NCBI RefSeq assembly: GCF_052324685.1
Contig: NC_135213.1
Coordinates: 37,913,638 to 37,977,637, forward strand
Length of the DNA: 64,000 nt
Source of the DNA: Brachyhypopomus gauderio
Taxonomy: Eukaryota > Chordata > Actinopteri > Gymnotiformes > Hypopomidae
Direction of reading: 5' to 3'
Positions 12,451 through 24,200 of the stretch are shown here, piece by piece. A model generated the notes under the pieces. That model was given only the letters and a program-made list of their open reading frames with translations, was not told the origin of the DNA and did no database searches. Position 1 is the stretch's first letter. Every line of letters starts with the position of its first letter. The translations under genes were made by a program, and so were the position numbers.

Positions 12451-14247
12451 GTAGCGGGGTAAGACTGTGTGGTGTAGAGGGGTAAGACTGTGTGATGTAG
12501 AGGGGTAAGACTGCGTGGTGTTGAGGGGTAAGACTGTGTGGTGTAGAGGGGTAAGACTGTGTGGTGTAGAGGGGTAAGGCTGTGTGGTGTAGAGGGGTAA
12601 GGCTGTGTGGTGTAGAGGGGTAAGGCTGTGTGGTGTAAAGGGGTAAGACTGTGTGTGGTGTAGAGGGGTAAGACTGTGTGGAGTAGAGGAGTAAGACTGT
12701 GGTGTAGAGGGGTAAGACTGTGTGGTGCAGAGGGGTAAGACTGTGTGGTGTAGAGGGGTAAGGCTGCGTGTTGTAGAGGGGTAAGACTATGTGGTGTAGA
12801 GGGGTAAGACTGTGTGGTGTAGAGGGGTAAGACTGTGGTGTAGAGGGGTAAGACTGTGTGGTGTAGAGAGGTAGGACTGCAAGGTATAGAGGGGTAAGAC
12901 TGTGTGGTGTAGAGGAGTAAGACTGTGGTGTAGAGGGGTAAGGCTGTGTGGTGTTGAGGGGTAAGACTGCATGGTGTAGAGGAGTAAGACTGTGTGGTGT
13001 TGAGGGGTAAGACTGTGTGGTGTAGAGGGGTAAGGTTGTGTGGTGTAGAGGGGTAAGGCTGCATGGTGTAGAGGGGTAAGACTGTGTGGTGTAGAGGGGT
13101 AAGACTGTGGTGTAGAGGGGTAGGACTGCGTGGTATAGAGGGGTAAGACTGTGGTGTAGAGGGGTAAGGCTGTGTGGTGTTGAGGGGTAAGACTGTGTAG
13201 TGTAGAGGGGTAAGACTGTGTGGTGTAGAGGGGTAAGACTGCATGATGTAGAGGGGTAAGACTGCGTGGTGTAGAGGGGTAAGACTGTGTGGTGTAGAGG
13301 GGTAAGACTGTGTGGTGTAGAGGGGTAAGACTGCGTGGTGTTGAGGGGTAAGACTGTGTGGTGTAGAGGGGTAAGACTGTGTGGTGTTGAGGGGTAAGAC
13401 TGTGTGGTGTAGAGCGGTAAGGCTGTGTGGTGTAGAGGGGTAAGGCTGTGTGGTGTTGAGGGGTAAGACTGTGTGGTGTAAAGGGGTAAGACTGTGTGGA
13501 GTAGAGGAGTAAGACTGTGTGGTGTAGAGGGGTAAGACTGTGTGGTGCAGAGGGGTAAGACTGTGTGGTGTAGAGGGGTAAGGCTGTGTGGTGTAGAGGG
13601 GTAAGACTGTGTGGTGTAGAGGGGTAAGGCTGCGTGGTGTAGAGGGGTAAGACTATGTGGTGTAGAGGGGTAAGACTGTGGTGTAGAGGGGTAAGACTGT
13701 GTGGTGTAGAGGGGTAAGACTGTGTGGTGTAGAGGGGTAAGACTGTGGTGTAGAGGGGTAAGGCTGTGTGGTGTTGAGGGGTAAGACTGCATGGTGTAGA
13801 GGAGTAAGACTGTGTGGTGTAGAGGGGTAAGACTGTGGTGTAGAGGGGTAAGGCTATGTGGTGTTGAGGGGTAAGACTGTGTGGTGTTGGGGTAAGACTG
13901 TGTGGTGTAGAGGGGTAAGGCTGCATGGTGTAGAGGGGTAAGACTGTGTGGTGTAGAGGGGTAAGACTGTGGTGTAGAGGGGTAAGACTGTGGTGTAGAG
14001 GGGTAGGACTGCGTGGTATAGAGGGGTAAGACTGTGGTGTAGAGGGGTAAGGCTGTGTGGTGTTGAGGGGTAAGACTGTGGTGTTGAGGGGTAAGACTGT
14101 GTGGTGTAGAGGGGTAAGACTGTGGTGTAGAGGGGTAAGACTGTGTGGTGTAGAGGGGTAAGACTGGTGTAGAGGGGTAAGGCTGTGTGGTGTTGAGGGG
14201 TAAGACTGTGTGGTGTAGAGGGGTAAGACTGTGTGGTGTAAGGCTGA
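12451..14247. repeat. 23-bp minisatellite array, about 1.8 kb
   Basis: About 78 tandem copies of GGGGTAAGACTGTGTGGTGT plus AGA, with recurring variants (GGTGTTGAG, ACTGCATGG, a 2-bp shorter ACTGTGGTG form). Three units (69 nt) give a 23-residue peptide period, so minus-strand frames stay open for up to 496 codons of Ser/Thr/Pro/Leu/Tyr-rich peptide. The flanks show no start, splice or promoter logic, so I regard the frames as non-coding. Confidence 0.97.
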
Positions 14248-15420
14248 GGGGACAAAACAGTGAAATAAGGGCAACAATTGTGGACCATGTTTTACTTGTA
14301 AGTCAATTCTGAAATTCTGAAATGTTATTAAATTTTATGTTTTGCATTTTTGCGTTCTTATACCATATAGGACATAGGGGCAGAGGTTCCATTTTCACAG
14401 GAGGCTGTATGTGCTCAGTTTGTTTTGAATGAGTAAGTTTCTAATTTTGCAGGTTTTTTTGTCTGTCTTGTCTGGATTTCAGTCAGATTTGGTTTTTGTC
14501 AACAAATTGCAGTGCGAACGATACAGTCAAACAATTTCGCTGTATACATTTGATTCCAGTCCCACATACAATCATGTGTAACTTTGTGTTATGTGTAAAT
14601 TTGTATTTTGTGTGTAACATGTAGTTTCATTTGATATACCACAGAATGTGCAGCATTCTTGTAATCAAAAGCTCAGCTAGTTTCCATCAGAATATACTTA
14701 CGGCCTGCACTGACACCATGACTAAATGACAGCTCCTACAAGTGGGCACAAAATAGTACGCTTGCTCTTAGTTTTGCGAGATCTTTCTCACATTTTTCAT
14801 TTTTTCTTCTCTCTCCCATTCTTCTCTCTCACTCTGTCGTTCTGTGAGTGTAGGGGCGTGCGGAGGAGGGAGGGGGCGTGAGTTAGTGCAGGAGAACACG
14901 CACTGATTTTATTTTGGTGAAATGTTTGTTCTCTTTCATCACAGCTAGGGTCACATTGCCGCAGTATAACCAGAGCTGTCGAGCCCCGGGGGCATTCAGT
15001 GAACACACGTCTCATAGTGCATTGATTTTGTCTAACTTTGGTGCGTGTGTGTTTTGTGCGTTGCTCTTTTGCTTTTTCAAAAACATGGTGAAGATGCTCA
15101 ATATATGGGTCCATTCCCTCTGATGTTTACGATGACGGGTCCACTATGTGTCCAATTGGACCCAGCTCGGCACATTTACATGCACAAACCCCTCTGCTCC
15201 CGGTTATGGCAGTGATAAAGTAGTAAAATGATGAGGGAGGAGAGAGGGAGAGAGAGAGAGATGGTGGGGAGGGGGGTAGAGTGAGAGAGAGATAGAGAGG
15301 GAGGATAGAGAGAAAGAGAGAATAGTGTTCAGAACCCAGTGATAACTGAAAGAAGAAATGCATTGACTGCCTAAGCCACACGTAATCGATTTTAAATGTG
15401 TTATTTTCCACACGGGAAAG
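14248..15420. other. Unassigned intergenic stretch
   Basis: No gene recognised. GA-rich tracts occur near 15230-15325. Confidence 0.5.
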
Positions 15421-15483
15421 GATGGATGTGTATGGGTGTGTATGTGTGTCTGAGTGAGTATATGTGTGCACACGCCTGCATGT

Positions 15484-15543
<60 letters not shown>

Positions 15544-16022
15544 TGCCTTCCTCATCCAGCATTGCTCCCTAAGAGGGGATTTGTTCTTTAAATCTTCATT
15601 AGCTAGAACTCTACCCTGAGGGCCAAGTCGTAGGTGCAGCGTGGCGTCAGTAGGAATGACTGCTGCACCACGGAGAGTTTCACTGTTCCAGCTGCCAGAT
15701 GAAGTGATGTTCTGAGCTTTAGAACAATCAATGCGTAAATCGCCTCTGATGACCCAGTGCTTGCCTGTGTGTTTCTGCCATCATTGGTGAAAACTGCATC
15801 TTTATCCCCTCGTCTCTCTCCATTTCTCTCTCTCTCTCACTCTCTCTCTCTCTCTCCATCCCTCTCTCCCTCATTCCAAGCGATGATGGACCGGGGAGAG
15901 AATAAAGCACAAAAGCCACTTATATGCTGCTGTAACACATGAAGCCTGTTCTTGGGGGCTCAATATGGTATTACACATCCTTTTCTTTTTTTTTCCCCCT
16001 ACAACTCCCTTCCACTAGAGTG

Positions 16023-16090
<68 letters not shown>

Positions 16091-16092
16091 AT

Positions 16093-16128
<36 letters not shown>

Positions 16129-16170
16129 CTGTGTGTGTGTGTGTGTATGTGTGTGTGTGTGTGTATACCA
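15421..16170. repeat. Cluster of (GT)n and (CT)n microsatellites
   Basis: (GT)n at about 15487-15541, (CT)n at about 15822-15858, and a long (GT)n at about 16022-16166 interrupted by GAGAGAGAATG and TTTC. Confidence 0.95.
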
Positions 16171-16313
16171 CTTTCCTGGGTTGTATTTGCACATTACTAC
16201 ATCTGCATTATTCCATCTGTATTTTTTATGCTACAGTTGTATGACTAGTACAGTGAATAGAGCCAGTGCCAGCGCCAGCTTAAGATGAGGTAGTGATGTT
16301 CATGTGATGAGAT

Positions 16314-16607
16314 TAGAGGAGGAAGAGAGGAGGAGGAGGAGAGGAGGAGGAGGGAAGGAGGAAGAGAGGAGGAGGAGGAGAGGAGGAGGAGGGAAGGAGG
16401 AGAGGAGAAAGAGAGGAGGAGGAGAGGAAGAAAGGAGGAGGAGAGGAGGAGGAGAGGAAGAAGAGAGGAGGAGAGGAAGAAAGGAGGAGAGGAGGAGGAG
16501 GAGAGGAGGAAAGGAGGAGGAGAGGAGGAGGAAGAGAGGAGGAGGAGAGGAGGAGGAGGGGAGGAGGAGGAGAGGAGGAGGAAGAGAAGAGAGGAGGAGG
16601 AGAGGAG
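16314..16607. repeat. Pure polypurine (GGA/GAA)n tract, about 290 bp
   Basis: Almost 300 consecutive purines on the plus strand, built of GAGGAGGAGGAAGAG-type blocks. Such tracts can form triplexes (H-DNA). The open frames through it, rich in Glu/Arg on the plus strand and Ser/Leu/Pro on the minus strand, are compositional. Confidence 0.95.
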
Positions 16608-16609
16608 TA

Positions 16610-19420
16610 TTCCCACTGGCTTACACAATAATCCTCTTTATTTCATCCCTTAATTCATCATAATTGCCCCGTGCATCATGTGTCTGTCCTGTAGCTTCAC
16701 TGTTGCGGTTTCCATTAGAGCCTCCAGCACACATGATGCACACAGACTGCAGGATTCACATAAATGAATAACCTCCAAAAAAAAGACAGACAGATGCATG
16801 GACGGATAATCTTCAGTCCATCCAATCATCAGCGAGATCCTGCCCTTGCCTGCACATGTGCTTTGACATGAAAGGTTTAAGACTTGCGAAATCATTGCTA
16901 TTCGTGCACAAGATTAATGCTTGAGATATACACACATGTTGTGCAGCTACTGGTTGATAATGGAGAGATGTGCTGGTTGATTGACTGGTTCATTATGCTG
17001 AATGGGTGAATTACAGTAATGTTTCGTGCTGTCATCAAAAATATTATTGTCTCAGACTATAATGCATATCAATGAAAACCACGTGGCCACGATGCCACAG
17101 CAAATGTTTTGGTTTTTCCAGCATGTATGAAGGTTGATGTAATACCCCGTTCAGCACTACAGTACACAAGGGCCCCGTGGGCTGAGCAGGCTGCTGTAGG
17201 CGTTCGATGGTGCACTGGACATTTCATAACACATCTGTCAACAAGCCTGGGCAGGAGCAGGGGGGCAGATAGATGGATGGATAGATGGATGGATGGATGG
17301 ATGCATGGAGGGGCAGACGTATGTTGATGTACGTATGTTGATGTTGGGTGTTCCAGCCCGGAGGCCATTACCTGTTCCCAGTCTCACAAAGGCTTCAAGC
17401 AGCCCTTCTACATCAAAATAGCAGTAAGTACATGCTCCATTCCCTCCTTTAATATACAACAGTTTTACCCTTTGGTAATGTTGCTTAAGGCACTGACAGC
17501 GTTACGCATAAATCTGTCTACTGTTTGTGGTGCTGAAGATGCGTTTGACTGTCACCTAGTGGCCCACCACTGGCAATGCACTGACTTTTTCAAAGTAGAT
17601 ATTAGCATTATTTATGTATTCATTGTTATTATTATTATTATTATTATTATTAGAGAGAGAGAGAGAGAGAAGAGAGAGTATAAAGAAGGTGTTTTGTACA
17701 CCCTCAGCGATCTCACTTTTAACATATAGATTAATTCTCCTGCTGGATATATGCCCAGCCTCCATTCTGCGGTGAACAAAGATGTCACGTACCACTGTAA
17801 AAACTCAACAACACATTGGCAGAGCAAAAGGATCCTGAGCCACAGATTATGGGGCCTCAGACTGGACTGTGTGTGAATCCTCCCCTCACTGCTGTAATAA
17901 GCCCCTATATCCACACCGTAACTCCACACCGTAAATCTCAGATGAAAAGCTACACCTAAACAACACGCCTGTTTCACTGAACATATGGTACGTTCACATG
18001 TCTAACTAGACATTATAAATGACCTCACATAGAGCATATTACATAGCTGGTACTTGTCAAAAATATATGTCACTTTTATTTTACCCAGGGGCAATTTTAC
18101 TTTACCTTACATAGGGGAATTTACACCATTGTTTAGCACTGTGAGCCTGTAACCAGACAGAGGGCACTTTTAAAAACACATCTCAGCTATGCAGATTCTG
18201 AAAAGAGACGCTCGACCCTTACAGAGGGGTTTTCTTTGGGGAGGGGAGGTTGGTTTTCAGCAGAAGAGCTACAATGCGGCATTTGAAGAGGCGCATTTGA
18301 AACGAGCTGATCTGTCACAGTCCTGTTGCCGTTGGACATCCTGAACATCTGTGTGCTGGTCAACACAACATTCTTCCCAGACGTGGACCTCGTCTTTAGG
18401 AGCATTTTAAAACGCACTGCACTGTTTTGATTGTTTTTGTTTCATAATACCATAGCGTTGCAAATAAAGTTGTATTTCAGATCATTCCTGCCTGACACGA
18501 TAGTAGGTTGATTCAACTCAGGGCTGATAACGGTATCTCCGTCACTTCAGTCGGGACGTGTGCTGACCAGTGATTGCGCCCCATCCCGACACTGGCACAC
18601 GGACGAGCTGCTGGAAGTCTGGATGCACTGCTGTGATTCCGACCTGTGAAACAGCGCCTCTACACGGCAGACGTCGGCATTACAGGCACTTCGTTTACTG
18701 ACGGTCTTCTAATGTCCATAGGACAAATTTTAACTTTCCTTCGCATATCCACAAACAACAACATATCTCCGAAATTATACACAAAACAGCTAGAGAAAGA
18801 CACTGTCAGATATTGTGAAGACATTGTTTTCGTTGTTGATTCGGTTTATTTGTTTAATGCTCAACATGGACATATTTTAGATTTTAATGTTTTTTTTTCT
18901 TTTCTCCTCCATTTTTATGGGGAGTTTTTAAAATGTGGTTTGAACGAAACAGGATCAGTTTTACAGACACTGCGGCAAGTTCTGCACCATCCCTTTTTGT
19001 GCACTTAACAGGCTGACGGTGTAAAAAAGTGTTAGCGGCACGTATAAGAGATAGCCCACATTTATGCTCCTGCTGTAAAAAGGTGTTGGTCTACTTTTTA
19101 TTCATAGCATAATAGTTTGGTAAACGTACCAATACTTTTATACGAGTCTTGGAGTATTTTACCAACCTGGACTTAATTAGTAGAACTTGCACATGCGCAA
19201 ATTCTAACTCGAACCCTCTATTGGTCAGAATTACTCCTGCATTACTCCACTCCTCCCCCACAATGGTAGGTAAACTTAACTTTAAGAAAACTGAAAATGA
19301 ATCTGGTGTTCATTACTTTTCTACACATATACTCACCCTAACAGGTCGACCACAAATGAGCCATACCTAGCATAGACATTTAGAACATGAAATATGCATT
19401 CTAGCAGAAAAGACTCATTA
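16610..19420. other. Unassigned stretch with small microsatellites
   Basis: Holds (GATG)n near 17270-17302 and a compound (TTA)n-(GA)n at about 17625-17670. The open frame at 18646-19008 (about 120 codons) has no recognisable domain. No RNA gene was seen. Confidence 0.5.
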
Positions 19421-19425
19421 AACAT

Positions 19426-19680
19426 TCAGTCTATCAGGAGGCTTTCAGACACGCTGTGGAATGATCTGGAGGAGGCTGATCTGCGCACTATTTCCTGTGA
19501 TTCAGAAGTCACCACAGGTTTTGGTGGTTTGGGCGGATCTGGTTCTGTGGTCACAAGAGGGCTCGGTGACTGTTCATCCTCGGCACTAGACGCAGACACC
19601 TCCGGTGGTGGTTTCTCTGGTGGAACCGTTCCTCCTGAAGTCACCAGTGGCAACTCTGCAATGCTGACAATCTCTGGGCT
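19426..19680 (-). other. Unknown Ser/Pro-rich open frame, possible exon remnant
   Basis: The minus-strand frame ends in a stop at about 19426 and reads through segments such as SIAELPLVTSGGTVPPEKPPPEV, cited in part as VPPEKPPPEV, then EPDPPKPPKPVV and RSASSRSFHSVSESLLID. Just before it (plus-strand 19676-19684) an AAGCCCAG could serve as a splice acceptor. Its composition resembles a disordered protein tail more than repeat DNA, but I recognise no family. It abuts the SINE-like repeat starting at 19686. It may be a chance open frame, since the opposite strand is also open. Confidence 0.25.
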
Positions 19681-19685
19681 TTTAT

Positions 19686-20046
19686 TATGAATGAATGAAT
19701 GAATGTTAAATTTTATATAGCGCCTTTCAGGATACCCAAGGCGCTTTACAATTGTTAACACAGGTACAAGTCACAGACAGCCAATCACACACACACCGGC
19801 GAGAAGCGGCAGCCAATTGCGCACAGCGTACTCTCTACCGGGATCCACAGCCCCCTGGGGGACTGAATGGGGTGCAGGAAGGGGAGAGAGGACAGACCCT
19901 AGTGACAGAACACCATCCACCACTGGGCATACAAGCACACACATCCATGCACAAACACTCAGACAACTGCTTTTTATTGAACAGAGAGACACAGACACAT
20001 ACTCAGGGAGATGTTGTCAGGGACTGTCAATTTACCTAACCTTAAT
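19686..20046 (-). mobile_element. Non-LTR/SINE-type repeat with L2-like tail, first copy
   Basis: In minus orientation it ends with the L2-type tail GCGCCTTGGGTATCCTGAAA, GGCGCTATATAAAATTTAAC and a (CATT)n microsatellite. A second copy of the same family lies at 27545-28236, where the body extends further 5-prime, so this copy is 5-prime truncated near 20046. It lies immediately upstream of the L2 element and may mark the DNA that L2 inserted next to. Confidence 0.7.
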
Positions 20047-20309
20047 GTTATTAAGTGATTCTTAGATTGAACAAAAAATCCATTCAGCAGTGGAGACTAT
20101 CAAATCACTATCAAATTAGCATAGCTTAGCTATAGCCTAATACACTTACATTAAACACTACGATTCTAAATCAGTGTAATACATTTACCGACATCTAATT
20201 ATTTTATCTAATTTCTGTTCCCTCCTTCTGTTCTCTCCCTCTGTTCTCTCCCTCTGTTCTCTCCCTCTGTTTCTCTCTTTCTCCCTCTGTTTGGTCTCCC
20301 CTGTTTTTC

Positions 20310-20995
20310 ATGGCTACCGCGGAGGAACGGGCTCTCGTCAAGCTCGGCTCGGAGCTGGAGAAGTTGGGTCGACAGATCGAACGTCTTCTGGAGAAGCAAG
20401 CGGAGCTCACCCAGGAGAAGACCAGGCTCGAGGCCGCCCGCGACGCTGCCTACTCGGCCGTCTCCACTCCCTCGTCACGGCGGCTCAGCGCGACCGCCAT
20501 CTTGACCCGTGCTCCAGGCTGGGAGCGCCAGCGAGGACGCGGAAGGCAGCCGGCGTCGTCACCCCTACCTCAGCCGGACTTCTCCTCTGCGAACCCGTTC
20601 GAGGTGCTCAGCTCCGGGTCCTCCACCTCGCCCTCACCAGCGCCGGCACCAAAGAAGAATAAAGGCGGTATCCTCGTTATCGGCGACTCGATTACACGAC
20701 ACTTGAAGGTCGATCTGCCAGGGTCAAAGAGAAACCCCACTGTGTCCTGTTTTCCAGGCGCTCGTGTCCTGGACGTGGCCAGGCGGCTTCCCTCGGCGCT
20801 GAAGCAGCGAGATGACTTCGGCACCGTCGTCCTTCACGTGGGGGCTGTCGACACCCTCGCCCGGCGCAGCGAGATCCTGAAGGACCACTACCGCTCGCTT
20901 CTGGACACCGCACGGAAGAAGACGTCGGCCAGGCTTGTTGTCTCCGGTCCGCTTCCAACATTCCGGCGAGGGTGCGAGTTGTTTAGCCGTCTTTT
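20310..20995 (+). pseudogene. L2 ORF1, N-terminal part (coiled coil and SGNH esterase), interrupted
   Basis: Starts at the ATG at 20310. Residues 7-45 form a charged heptad-like helix (coiled coil), 50-118 a Ser/Pro/Arg-rich linker and 120 onward an SGNH-hydrolase domain with the catalytic block GDSI at residues 125-128. The third block reads HVGAVD (176-181), where the family usually has G-x-N-D, so the oxyanion Asn is missing. CR1/L2 ORF1 proteins of this type bind nucleic acid and carry an esterase domain of debated role. At codon 229 a 12.8-kb transposon interrupts the gene; reading on into it gives only a short unrelated tail to about 21023. The rest of ORF1 resumes at 33810. Confidence 0.85.
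20990..20995. repeat. Target-site duplication, left copy (TCTTTT)
   Basis: TCTTTT directly precedes the left TIR and recurs at 33804-33809 directly after the right TIR. Using this 6-bp duplication keeps ORF1 in frame across the empty site. Confidence 0.9.
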
Positions 20996-21120
20996 CACTG
21001 CGGTCAAGCCAGCCCTCACTTAAAAAATCTTGGTCAAGCCAGCCCCCGAAAAAATTGCGAAGTTGCGCGTATACCATAGATTACGGTAATGGGTGATGCT
21101 GCCTGTGATTCCACATTTAA
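20996..21120 (+). repeat. Left terminal inverted repeat
   Basis: Contains a 14-bp direct repeat GGTCAAGCCAGCCC at 21002 and again about 30 bp further in, the usual arrangement of transposase-binding sites. After 21120 the two ends diverge, then become similar again just before the satellite arrays (ACATTTGTTACTTTTACACC on the left, near 21220). Confidence 0.9.
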
Positions 21121-21249
21121 TTCCACAAGTAAATCGTTTAATTCAGAACTAATAAATCATGACTCAAACTGTATTTAATGTCTATGAAAATGAAAACCTT
21201 GAAAGTAAATTTAAATTATTACATTTGTTACTTTTACACCGTTTTATAT

Positions 21250-24200
21250 TTACAGTGTCATTAAAAAAAATCCTCCTGATTGCACTGAATAATTTCACTA
21301 CAGAATGGTAGAACACCACCTACAGATGTCACTCAGTCAAGATCAAGAAGATCTGATGTGGCATTTCAAAGTAAAGGTCCTCAAATTACCATATTTGATA
21401 AACTTTATTCTATGTTTACAGTGTCATAAAAAAAATCCTCCTGATTGCACTCAATAATTTCACTACAGAATGGTAGAACACCACCTACAGATGTCAATCA
21501 TGTAAGATCAAGAAGATCTGATGTGGCATTTCAAAGTAAAGGTCCCTCAAATTTCCATATTTGATCAATTTTATTCTATGTTTACAGTGTCATTAAAAAA
21601 AATCCTCCTGATTGCACTCAATAATTTCACTACAGTATGGTAGAACACCACCTATAGATGTCACTCAGTCAAGATCAAGAAGATCTGATGTGGCATTTCA
21701 AAGTAAAGGTCCCTCAAATTTCCATATTTGATCTTTTTTTTTTCTATGTTTACAGGGTCATTAAATAAAATCCTCCTGATTGCACTCAATAATTTCACTA
21801 CAGTATGGTAGAACACCACCTAGAGATGTCACTCAGTCAAGATCAAGAAGATCTGATGTGGCATTTCAAAGTAAAGGTCCCTCAAATTACCATATTTGAT
21901 AAACTTTATTCTATGTTTACAGTGTCATAAATAAAAATCCTCCTGATTGCACAGGATAATTTCACTACAGAATGGTAGAACACCACCTACAGATGTCACT
22001 CATGTAAGATCAAGAAGATCTGATGTGGCATTTCAAAGTAAAGGTCCCTCAAATTTCCATATTTGATCAATTTTATTCTATGTTTACAGTGTCATTAAAA
22101 AAAATCCTCCTGATTGCACTCAATAATTTCACTACAGTATGGTAGAACACCACCTATAGATGTCACTCAGTCAAGATCAAGAAGATCTGATGTGGCATTT
22201 CAAAGTAAAGGTCCCTCAAATTTCCATATTTGATCATTTTTTTTTCTATGTTTACAGGGTCATTAAATAAAATCCTCCTGATTGCACTCAATAATTTCAC
22301 TACAGTATGGTAGAACACCACCTAGAGATGTCACTCAGTCAAGATCAAGAAGATCTGATGTGGCATTTCAAAGTAAAGGTCCCTCAAATTACCATATTTG
22401 ATAAACTTTATTCTATGTTTACAGTGTCATAAATAAAAATCCTCCTGATTGCACAGGATAATTTCACTACAGAATGGTAGAACACCACCTACAGATGTCA
22501 CTCATGTAAGATCAAGAAGATCTGATGTGGCATTTCAAAGTAAAGGTCCCTCAAATTTCCATATTTGATCAATTTTATTCTATGTTTACAGTGTCATTAA
22601 AAAAAATCCTCCTGATTGCACTCAATAATTTCACTACAGTATGGTAGAACACCACCTATAGATGTCACTCAGTCAAGATCAAGAAGATCTGATGTGGCAT
22701 TTCAAAGTAAAGGTCCCTCAAATTTCCATATTTGATCTTTTTTTTTCTATGTTTACAGGGTCATTAAAAAAAATCCTCCTGATTGCACTCAATAATTTCA
22801 CTACAGTATGGTAGAACACCACCTAGAGATGTCACTCAGTCAAGATCAAGAAGATCTGATGTGGCATTTCAAAGTAAAGGTCCCTCAAATTTCCATATTT
22901 GATCTTTTTTTTTTCTATGTTTACAGGGTCATTAAATAAAATCCTCCTGATTGCACTCAATAATTTCACTACAGTATGGTAGAACACCACCTAGAGATGT
23001 CACTCAGTCAAGATCAAGAAGATCTGATGTGGCATTTCAAAGTAAAGGTCCCTCAAATTACCATATTTGATAAACTTTATTCTATGTTTACAGTGTCATA
23101 AATAAAAATCCTCCTGATTGCACAGGATAATTTCACTACAGAATGGTAGAACACCACCTACAGATGTCACTCATGTAAGATCAAGAAGATCTGATGTGGC
23201 ATTTCAAAGTAAAGGTCCCTCAAATTACCATATTTGATTAACTTTATTCTATGTTTACAGTGTCATAAATAAAAATCCTCCTGATTGCACAGGATAATTT
23301 CACTACAGAATGGTAGAACACCACCTACAGATGTCACTCATGTAAGATCAAGAAGATCTGATGTGGCATTTCAAAGTAAAGGTCCCTCAAATTTCCATAT
23401 TTGATCAATTTTATTCTATGTTTACAGTGTCATTAAAAAAAATCCTCCTGATTGCACTCAATAATTTCACTACAGTATGGTAGAACACCACCTATAGATG
23501 TCACTCAGTCAAGATCAAGAAGATCTGATGTGGCATTTCAAAGTAAAGGTCCCTCAAATTACCAGATTTGATCATTTTTTTCTATGTTTACAGGGTCATT
23601 AATAAAAATTCTCCTGATTGCACTCAATAATTTCACTACAGAATCCTATAACATCACCTACAGATGTCACTCAGTCAATATCAAGAAGATCTGATGTGGC
23701 ATTTCAAAGTAAAGGTCCCTCAAATTACCATATTTGATAAACTTTATTCTATGTTTACAGTGTCATAAATAAAAATCCTCCTGATTGCACAGGATAATTT
23801 CACTACAGAATGGTAGAACACCACCTACAGATGTCACTCAGTCAAGATCAAGAAGATCTGATGTGGCATTTCAAAGTAAAGGTCCCTCAAATTTCCATAT
23901 TTGATAAACTTTATTCTATGTTTACAGTGTCATAAATAAAAATCCTCCTGATTGCACAGGATAATTTCACTACAGAATGGTAGAACACCACCTACAGATG
24001 TCACTCAGTCAAGATCAAGAAGATCTGATGTGGCATTTCAAAGTAAAGGTCCCTCAAATTACCATATTTGATAAACTTTATTCTATGTTTACAGTGTCAT
24101 AAATAAAAATCCTCCTGATTGCACAGGATAATTTCACTACAGAATGGTAGAACACCACCTACAGATGTCACTCAGTCAAGATCAAGAAGATCTGATGTGG

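Noticed and set aside
12411..14288. Minus-strand frames of 277, 451 and 496 codons
   Set aside because: They are entirely the 23-bp minisatellite read in rotating phase; no start, splice or domain support.
15939..16663. Cys/Val repeats, Thr/His repeats and Glu/Arg-rich frames
   Set aside because: Dinucleotide and polypurine tracts.
20310..21023. Host SGNH-hydrolase gene
   Set aside because: Coiled coil plus esterase upstream of an L2 ORF2 in one frame identifies L2 ORF1; the last nine codons to 21023 come from the inserted TIR.
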